Positions 1 through 3,590 of a DNA stretch of 5,678 nucleotides are shown one piece after another (the first letter of the stretch is position 1; each line of letters begins with the position of its first letter). The position numbers were made by a program, and so were the translations under genes. Origin of the DNA: CAZIWJ01 sp964542855 (GTDB lineage: Bacteria; Bacteroidota; Bacteroidia; Cytophagales; Cyclobacteriaceae); NCBI GenBank assembly GCA_964542855.1, contig CAZIWJ010000230.1:1-5678 (forward strand), written 5' to 3'. The notes below the pieces were generated by a model. That model saw nothing but the letters and a program-made list of their open reading frames with translations, was not told the origin of the DNA and did no database searches.

Positions 1-1
1 A

Positions 2-88
2 ATTGAGGCCACGGTAACCGGGATAATTGCCCTGAACGGCGCCAGGAAAATAGGTACCGCCCAAACCAGGATCCTCCTGGAAGAAAAT
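2..88 (-). other. Possible coding fragment leaving the left edge
   Basis: On the minus strand the frame read from base 88 down to base 2 stays open and leaves the window. It gives a glycine-, proline- and tyrosine-rich peptide containing GGTYFPGAVQGNYPGYRGLN, which looks like real protein rather than a chance frame. A TGA lies just upstream (89-91). No ATG exists on this strand between 1 and 199; the only nearby start is a TTG at 62-64, preceded eight bases earlier by AGGAGG. The adjacent minus frame carries a second plausible stretch (NYPDVEF) immediately upstream, so a frameshifted or decayed gene is an alternative. No family is recognised. The plus strand also has an open tail in one frame (2-103), which looks less protein-like. 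Confidence 0.22.
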
Positions 89-199
89 TCAACGTCCGGG
101 TAATTCGTTTGGGGGTAAAGGTGCCGGGTTACACTTCACGCTGGGATTACTGTACGGGAATAAGTAAATTAATAACGTTGAAGGCAACTATGGTTAATT

Positions 200-1030
200 A
201 TGCGCACCCTGAAAGATTACATAGCAGGTACCTGCCACGAAGTGCAGCACTACTTTACCCGCACCCGGCAGTACCAGAAAGAAGAAGATATTCACCAGAT
301 GCGGGTTAGCATTAAACGGTTAAGGGCCGGATGGGATTTGCTGCAGTATTTGTCCGACGGTGAAGTACAACGTTCAGCTGTTCTTAAACCCTACAAACTG
401 CTGTTCAGGAAAGCCGGTAAATTACGCGAAGCCCAGGTGAACGAAAACCGGGCGGCTTTAGAAGGTAATGACGAAGCGGTTCAACTGTTCAGGCAGAACC
501 AGGAAAACCACCGGCAGGAACTCATTCGGTTTATGCTGGAGTGGAATCCTCCTGCCGATACAATGAACCAGGTGCCGGAGGAAATAAGTAAACTTACAAA
601 TCGCCAGGTGCTGCAACAATCGGCTCAACTGGTTCAGCAAAAAATTAGCGAAGCCGCACAAGACAGTAAAAAGAAAAAGCTGCACGACGCCCGCAAGCAC
701 CTGAAAGTAGTGCAGGAAGTGTTGCGGATTATGCACTTTATTGATGAAGATAAAGTACCTAAAAACCTGGTAAAGCAGGTAAAGAAGGTAACCTCCCTGC
801 TTGGCACCTGGCACGATTATGAGGTACTGGCAAAGGCGTTGGAAAAACATAATCCATCGCCGGATTACAAGAAGGAGCAGAAGAAATTGCTGAAGAAGAT
901 AGCCAAAGATCAGCAGCAGCGGGAAAAGGAGATTTACTGTGAATTTAATGCCCGCATGAACCACGAATCCTTTCAGCGTTTACAGGAAAAAGTAAATCCG
1001 GAGGTTCGAATTATTCAGAAGGGTTGGTAG
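200..1030 (+). CDS. CHAD domain-containing protein
   Basis: This encodes 276 residues forming a stand-alone CHAD (conserved histidine alpha-helical) protein, a family of two four-helix halves with a basic pore that binds inorganic polyphosphate. The first half has HQMRVSIKRLRA (H32, R35, K39, R40, R42) and a basic KAGKLREAQ segment near 71-79. The second half repeats the pattern with LHDARKHLK (H162, R165, K166, K169) and LGTWHDYEVL (H205, D206). Lysine-rich helices lie around 155-170 and 222-245. There is no signal peptide or membrane segment, so it should be cytosolic, and no CYTH/triphosphatase domain is fused to it. ATG 200 is the first ATG after an in-frame TGA at 179-181; no strong Shine-Dalgarno precedes it. 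No neighbouring polyphosphate kinase or phosphatase is visible, so a polyphosphate-related role rests only on the family. Confidence 0.9.
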   Translation: MRTLKDYIAGTCHEVQHYFTRTRQYQKEEDIHQMRVSIKRLRAGWDLLQYLSDGEVQRSAVLKPYKLLFRKAGKLREAQVNENRAALEGNDEAVQLFRQNQENHRQELIRFMLEWNPPADTMNQVPEEISKLTNRQVLQQSAQLVQQKISEAAQDSKKKKLHDARKHLKVVQEVLRIMHFIDEDKVPKNLVKQVKKVTSLLGTWHDYEVLAKALEKHNPSPDYKKEQKKLLKKIAKDQQQREKEIYCEFNARMNHESFQRLQEKVNPEVRIIQKGW

Positions 1031-1116
1031 GTACTTTTCCGGTTAAACTTACCGGTGCAACCGGCGAATGCCATAACAAGAAAATTTACGGAAACCGGCA
1101 GGCCCTCCCTTCTCAT

Positions 1117-1128
1117 TGCACAACTTTG
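1117..1128 (+). repeat. Direct repeat TGCACAACTTTG, copy 1
   Basis: An exact 12-base copy recurs at 1250-1261, 133 bases away. In this copy the end of the repeat is also the left arm of a small inverted repeat, AACTT-TGT-AAGTT (1122-1134); the second copy lacks the right arm. CAACTTTG is one mismatch from the Bacteroidota -7 consensus TAnnTTTG, but no TTG-type -33 box is seen at the right distance. Confidence 0.45.
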
Positions 1129-1156
1129 TAAGTTAATAGAGGGGGCACACGCGATA

Positions 1157-1164
1157 TAGCTTTG
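1157..1164 (+). promoter_or_regulatory. Candidate Bacteroidota -7 box (TAGCTTTG)
   Basis: TAGCTTTG is an exact match to TAnnTTTG, the -7 element used by the primary sigma factor in Bacteroidota. If active it would send transcription rightward through the 20-bp array. No clear TTTG/TTG -33 element lies about 19-20 bases upstream, and short matches like this arise by chance, so this is only a weak candidate. Confidence 0.2.
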
Positions 1165-1249
1165 CGCAAGTGGGGTGATTTTGGGTGGTTGAACAGTTAC
1201 CCACAACTGCGCAAGATTGTACCACGAGGGCGGTTAAAAATTACAGCGA

Positions 1250-1261
1250 TGCACAACTTTG
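1250..1261 (+). repeat. Direct repeat TGCACAACTTTG, copy 2
   Basis: This is the second exact copy of the 12-mer at 1117-1128. It ends about 45 bases before the start of the 20-bp array. Here the inverted-repeat right arm found beside copy 1 is absent and the following bases are CGG. Function is unknown; a shared protein-binding or promoter element is possible. Confidence 0.45.
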
Positions 1262-1306
1262 CGGATAAGATGGAGCAAAACCAGGACCGGAGAAAAAAGA
1301 CGACGA

Positions 1307-1507
1307 TACGATAAACAAAAACAAGCCACGATAGTAAAAAATCTTCCACGATAAACAAAAACGGGCCACGATGAAGAAATACGCCCCACGATTAACATTT
1401 ACACTGCCAGGTTGTCAAAATACACGCCACGATAAAGAAATACGCGCCACGATTGAAAAATATCTAACACGATTAAAAAATATTAGACACGATTAAAGAA
1501 ACAGGCT
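1307..1507 (+). repeat. Tandem array of ten 20-bp CACGAT units
   Basis: The hexamer YACGAT occurs at 1307, 1327, 1347, 1367, 1387, 1428, 1448, 1468 and 1488, which are steps of exactly 20 bases except one gap of 41. The gap resolves into one 21-base unit (1387-1407) and one 20-base unit (1408-1427) whose hexamer has decayed to CAGGTT while its spacer still matches. That makes ten units with approximate consensus CACGATAAAGAAATACGCGC. The hexamer is nearly invariant, the 14-base spacer is A-rich and variable, and the ACGATAAACAAAAAC block is identical in units 1 and 3. The unit length is not a multiple of three, so the array is not a coding repeat, and it is too short and too uniform for CRISPR repeat-plus-spacer architecture. 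The 20-base period is close to two helical turns, so hexamers and A-tracts lie roughly on one DNA face. This suggests phased protein-binding sites (iteron- or operator-like), intrinsically bent DNA, or a decaying minisatellite. The sequence does not decide among them. Confidence 0.85.
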
Positions 1508-1559
1508 ATTTCTTTACGATACTGATAAAATAAAGTAAATCCAATAGGGTTTGCTTCCC

Positions 1560-1588
1560 ACCGGGTAAAAAATGTTTCGTTTACCGGT
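1560..1588. repeat. Inverted repeat / hairpin with one bulge
   Basis: Arms ACCGGGTAAA (1560-1569) and TTTACCGGT (1580-1588) pair over nine base pairs with a single bulged G and a 10-base loop. Neither strand has a T-run after the stem, so a rho-independent terminator is unlikely. It may be a structured RNA element or a protein-binding site, or it may be chance. Confidence 0.4.
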
Positions 1589-1605
1589 TGTTCATCAATG
1601 TTACC

Positions 1606-1619
1606 CGCACATGCGTGCG
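1606..1619. repeat. Short GC-rich inverted repeat
   Basis: CGCAC and GTGCG (1606-1610 and 1615-1619) form a perfect 5-bp stem around ATGC, itself close to self-complementary. It lies shortly after the 1560-1588 hairpin in the same intergenic stretch. There is no sign of function beyond the symmetry. Confidence 0.35.
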
Positions 1620-1747
1620 TAGGCAGCATAGTTGGGAACCAGTAATTAACCTGCCGGTTTATTAGTAGCCGATCGGTTATCCAACTCACCAACGGTTCGG
1701 GGCCGCCGGCCGGCTGGCTTACCGGCGTTACACCCGGTTATGAAACG

Positions 1748-1759
1748 ATTTCGTGAAAT
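1748..1759. promoter_or_regulatory. Inverted repeat ATTTC-GT-GAAAT, possible operator
   Basis: This is a perfect 5+2+5 inverted repeat about 180 bases upstream of the WYL regulator gene, overlapping a second small symmetry ACGA-TT-TCGT (1745-1754). Dyads like this are typical of dimeric repressor sites, but the size is within what chance allows and no second copy is seen elsewhere in the window. Confidence 0.25.
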
Positions 1760-1800
1760 GCACTGTGCTGTCCGATTCCAATCATGAGCATTTCAATAGT

Positions 1801-1880
1801 TGTATTTATTTCAGTAGATTATTAATTTGTTAATAATTAATTAATGATTAATACCTAAATCTATTAAATAATTAATACTG
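1801..1880 (+). promoter_or_regulatory. AT-rich leader with imperfect 20-bp dyad
   Basis: This is the most AT-rich part of the window; 1801-1860 has only 8 G/C in 60 bases. It contains an inverted repeat at 1831-1850 (arms TAATAATTAA and TTAATGATTA, nine of ten positions paired) with its symmetric core ATTAATTAAT. It also contains ATTAATAC twice, at 1848-1855 and 1871-1878. It lies 60-140 bases before the ATG of the WYL regulator, where a promoter or operator is expected. A TTTG at 1826-1829 could be a -33 element, but the sequence 19 bases on (TAATACCT) matches TAnnTTTG only at TA. Autoregulation by the downstream gene is plausible but unproven. Confidence 0.4.
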
Positions 1881-1942
1881 TTACCGCTAACTGCTGGTCA
1901 TTGCTGAAAACCAGTACGTTATCGGGCAGTGCAAACACACCG

Positions 1943-2836
1943 ATGTCAAACCAAAGCACCCTGGAGCGCACTCTCCGAGCGCTGAATCTTTTACAAACCG
2001 GAAAAGAATACGATGTAAAGCGACTGGCCCGGATAGTTGGGGTGAAGGAACGCACAGTTTACCGCTACCTGCAAACGTTAAGAAATATTGGCTACCCGAT
2101 TATCAGCGACAAGCAGGGAAAACTGCAATTGCAGCATACCGATACCAGCGGAATGCTTGCCCTGAATAACGAGGAGGAGGAATTGCTGAAACAGGCTGTT
2201 TTACAACTTACCGACCACCCGCTTCGCGATAGCGTGCTCACTAAAATTCAGTTGCAGTCGGGCGAAGCCCAGGAAGAATACAATGTTGCCCTCCTCAGGC
2301 ACGGACAAAACCTGGTAACCCTGAACAAAGCCATTAAACTGAAAGTACAGGCAGAACTAAGGCAGTACGCTTCGGTAAATGGCAATCGTATTACCGACCG
2401 GCTGGTAGAACCCATTGAACTGAGCAAAGACTTTCGGGTGCTCAACGCCTACGATATTCAGAAAGGAGCTGTACGCGATTTCCGGATCAACCGCATTAAC
2501 TGGGTGATACTCACCGATAGTGATTTTGAACATTCGGGCAAACACGTACCGATATCGCGCGATGTATTCGGAATCCAGGATGAGAACTTTACCGGCGTAA
2601 CCCTGGGCCTGAGCATCCGGGCCGGAACCCTGCTGCTGGAACAGTTTCCCGATGCGGAGCGGTTTTTAACCCGTTACGACGATCAATATTACTGGGAAGG
2701 ACCGGTAAACGGTAAGTTTATTCATATCGACCGTTTTCTGCTGAGTGTAATCGATGAAATTAACAGCATTCAACCTGCTGAGCTGGTAAACCATTTACGG
2801 AAGAAAATTAACAGCAGTTTATTCGGGGGTGGTTAA
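1943..2836 (+). CDS. HTH/WYL-domain transcriptional regulator
   Basis: This encodes 297 residues. Residues about 5-63 form a DeoR/HTH_11-type winged helix: TLERTLRALNLL, then DVKRLARIVGVKERTVYRYL as helix-turn-helix, then a wing ending GKLQL. Residues about 125-197 match a WYL domain (AIKLKVQAELRQY, RLVEPIEL, DFRVLNAYD, VRDFRINRI), the ligand-sensing Sm-like fold. Residues about 215-290 fit the usual C-terminal extension (VTLGLSIRAGTLLLEQFP). The eponymous W-Y-L positions read R-V-L here, so ligand preference may differ. Family members often act as repressors or activators responding to small molecules or nucleic acids. The frame is open back to a TTG at 1901, but ATG 1943 places the HTH at the usual distance and is preferred; no Shine-Dalgarno is visible. 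Its stop overlaps the stop of the convergent exosortase gene. Targets are unknown; the AT-rich dyad upstream suits autoregulation. Confidence 0.9.
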   Translation: MSNQSTLERTLRALNLLQTGKEYDVKRLARIVGVKERTVYRYLQTLRNIGYPIISDKQGKLQLQHTDTSGMLALNNEEEELLKQAVLQLTDHPLRDSVLTKIQLQSGEAQEEYNVALLRHGQNLVTLNKAIKLKVQAELRQYASVNGNRITDRLVEPIELSKDFRVLNAYDIQKGAVRDFRINRINWVILTDSDFEHSGKHVPISRDVFGIQDENFTGVTLGLSIRAGTLLLEQFPDAERFLTRYDDQYYWEGPVNGKFIHIDRFLLSVIDEINSIQPAELVNHLRKKINSSLFGGG

Positions 2837-3381
2837 ATGCTGCGGGGCAGGAAGTACTTTACCCAAATCATCCATAAGCTAAAGATGCCGGCGTAAACCA
2901 GCAGGGTAAAGGTATACTTGTGGTTAAAGTCGAGCCACTCGGGCGCATGCACCTGGATCATCATCAGGCAGCATACCCGGAACACGTTCAACCCGAAAAT
3001 ACCGGCCATGCCGGCGGGAATAAACCAGGCTTTCTGGATTAGCTTTCCCGGTACAGAAAGTATAAAGCCGGCAAAGAGGGCAAGCAACACCTGCCCGTTG
3101 CAGAAGTGGGCAATATCCAGAATGGCTTTACCGCCCGAAGCCAGTTCGGCCTGCAAGGTAGTGAGGTTCGGTAAATGAGTGAAACTGACCAACAGCCCGC
3201 TGCTTCTCAACAGGAATGTACTGACCTCGGCCAGGGTGCGGGTAAGCAGCTGGTCAAGCGTTCCTTCCGGTTTTAGCCAGAAGTTATACAGCAGGAACCA
3301 GCCGAGGTAAATGCCCAGTGCCCTGAACAGGAAAAAAATCAGCTGTCGCTGCGCCGGCGACTGAAGAACTTTGGTTGTCAT
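2833..3381 (-). CDS. Exosortase/archaeosortase-family membrane enzyme
   Basis: This encodes a 182-residue polytopic inner-membrane protein, short as is usual for Bacteroidota exosortases. Hydrophobic segments lie near residues 12-34, 52-68, 86-111, 116-140 and 158-178. The candidate catalytic Cys is in AHFCNGQ (C94), the conserved Arg in GLNVFRV (N132, R135), and the His in FNHKYTF (H154), matching the Cys-Arg-His arrangement of the family. Exosortases cleave C-terminal sorting signals of secreted proteins in the membrane, by a transpeptidase-like reaction proposed for the family. ATG 3379-3381 overlaps the stop of the 70-residue PID-CTERM gene (ATGA), implying translational coupling and a dedicated enzyme-substrate pair. 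I would place it near the XrtX-type enzymes of Bacteroidota from memory, but I cannot verify the subfamily. Its 3' end overlaps the WYL regulator stop by 4 bases, leaving no room for a terminator. Confidence 0.88.
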   Translation of the reverse strand: MTTKVLQSPAQRQLIFFLFRALGIYLGWFLLYNFWLKPEGTLDQLLTRTLAEVSTFLLRSSGLLVSFTHLPNLTTLQAELASGGKAILDIAHFCNGQVLLALFAGFILSVPGKLIQKAWFIPAGMAGIFGLNVFRVCCLMMIQVHAPEWLDFNHKYTFTLLVYAGIFSLWMIWVKYFLPRSI

Positions 3382-3590
3382 TCCTCTGCGGGTGGTTGCC
3401 CCTTGTAGTGCTGGTAAACTTTCCGGGCGCCAAAAGCGGCCCCGGCAGCCAGTAGTACAGATACGCCGCCGTCGATGGGAATTTGGTCTCTGTTTGGCGG
3501 CGGGGCCTGGGCCTGGCTAATAACAGGAATAATCATTAAAAGCAGGGTGCCGAAGAATACCCCGGCTGCACGAAAAAGAATCATCTTCAT
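3378..3590 (-). CDS. Miniature PID-CTERM exosortase substrate
   Basis: This encodes a 70-residue protein made almost only of targeting signals. Residues 1 to about 29 are a signal peptide with a long hydrophobic core and a likely cleavage after SQAQA. A short linker PPPNRDQ follows, then the PID-CTERM tail: PIDGG (P38, I39, D40) followed by a small hydrophobic helix (VSVLLAAGAAFG) and basic residues (ARKVYQHYK). This order of motif, helix and basic cluster is that of PEP-CTERM-like signals read by exosortases. After signal-peptide removal and cleavage near PID, fewer than about a dozen residues would remain, so it may act as a small tag, anchor or signalling peptide rather than a folded protein. 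Start ATG 3588-3590 overlaps the stop of the upstream surface-protein gene, and its stop overlaps the exosortase start, so all three should be translated together. Confidence 0.85.
   Translation of the reverse strand: MKMILFRAAGVFFGTLLLMIIPVISQAQAPPPNRDQIPIDGGVSVLLAAGAAFGARKVYQHYKGQPPAEE

Larger units (their letters stand above)
1031..1306. other. Intergenic region downstream of the CHAD gene
   Basis: No convincing gene is seen here. The stretch begins with a weak 5-bp-stem hairpin just after the CHAD stop (arms CCGGT 1039-1043 and ACCGG 1051-1055). That hairpin has no T-run after it, so it is not a good intrinsic terminator. The stretch also contains a duplicated 12-mer, a TAnnTTTG-like box and another short inverted repeat (1194-1209, arms CAGTT/AACTG). 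Towards the end it becomes A-rich and grades into the 20-bp array, with a possible degenerate eleventh unit at 1287-1306. Confidence 0.5.
1508..1800. other. Intergenic region between array and regulator leader
   Basis: No gene is recognised here. A 69-codon minus-strand open frame (1483-1692) exists but needs a TTG start, ends inside the repeat array and resembles no family I know. The stretch holds several small inverted repeats, listed separately, and a GC-rich knot containing the 10-base palindrome GCCGGCCGGC (1705-1714) set in AT-rich surroundings. A stray TACGAT at 1515-1520 is out of phase with the array. Confidence 0.5.

Noticed and set aside
101..111. A Bacteroidota -7 box (TTCGTTTG) in front of the CHAD gene
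   Set aside because: The second base of TAnnTTTG does not match and no -33 element is seen at the proper distance.
1039..1055. Terminator after the CHAD gene
   Set aside because: The stem is only five base pairs and no T-run follows.
1015..1206. A 63-codon minus-strand open frame overlapping the end of the CHAD gene
   Set aside because: It overlaps the CHAD gene's end antisense and has no family features or start signal; it is probably chance.
1371..1496. A 41-codon ATG open frame inside the repeat array, beginning MKKYAPRLTF
   Set aside because: It is built from 20-base units that shift frame at each step, so the Lys/Arg/Ile-rich product follows from the repeat composition. It has no recognisable start signal or family.
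1307..1507. CRISPR array
   Set aside because: The only strongly conserved part is six bases, the period is 20, the spacers resemble each other, and no cas gene is present.
1483..1692. A 69-codon minus-strand open frame
   Set aside because: It requires a TTG start, ends within the repeat array, crosses the hairpins and matches no family I recognise.
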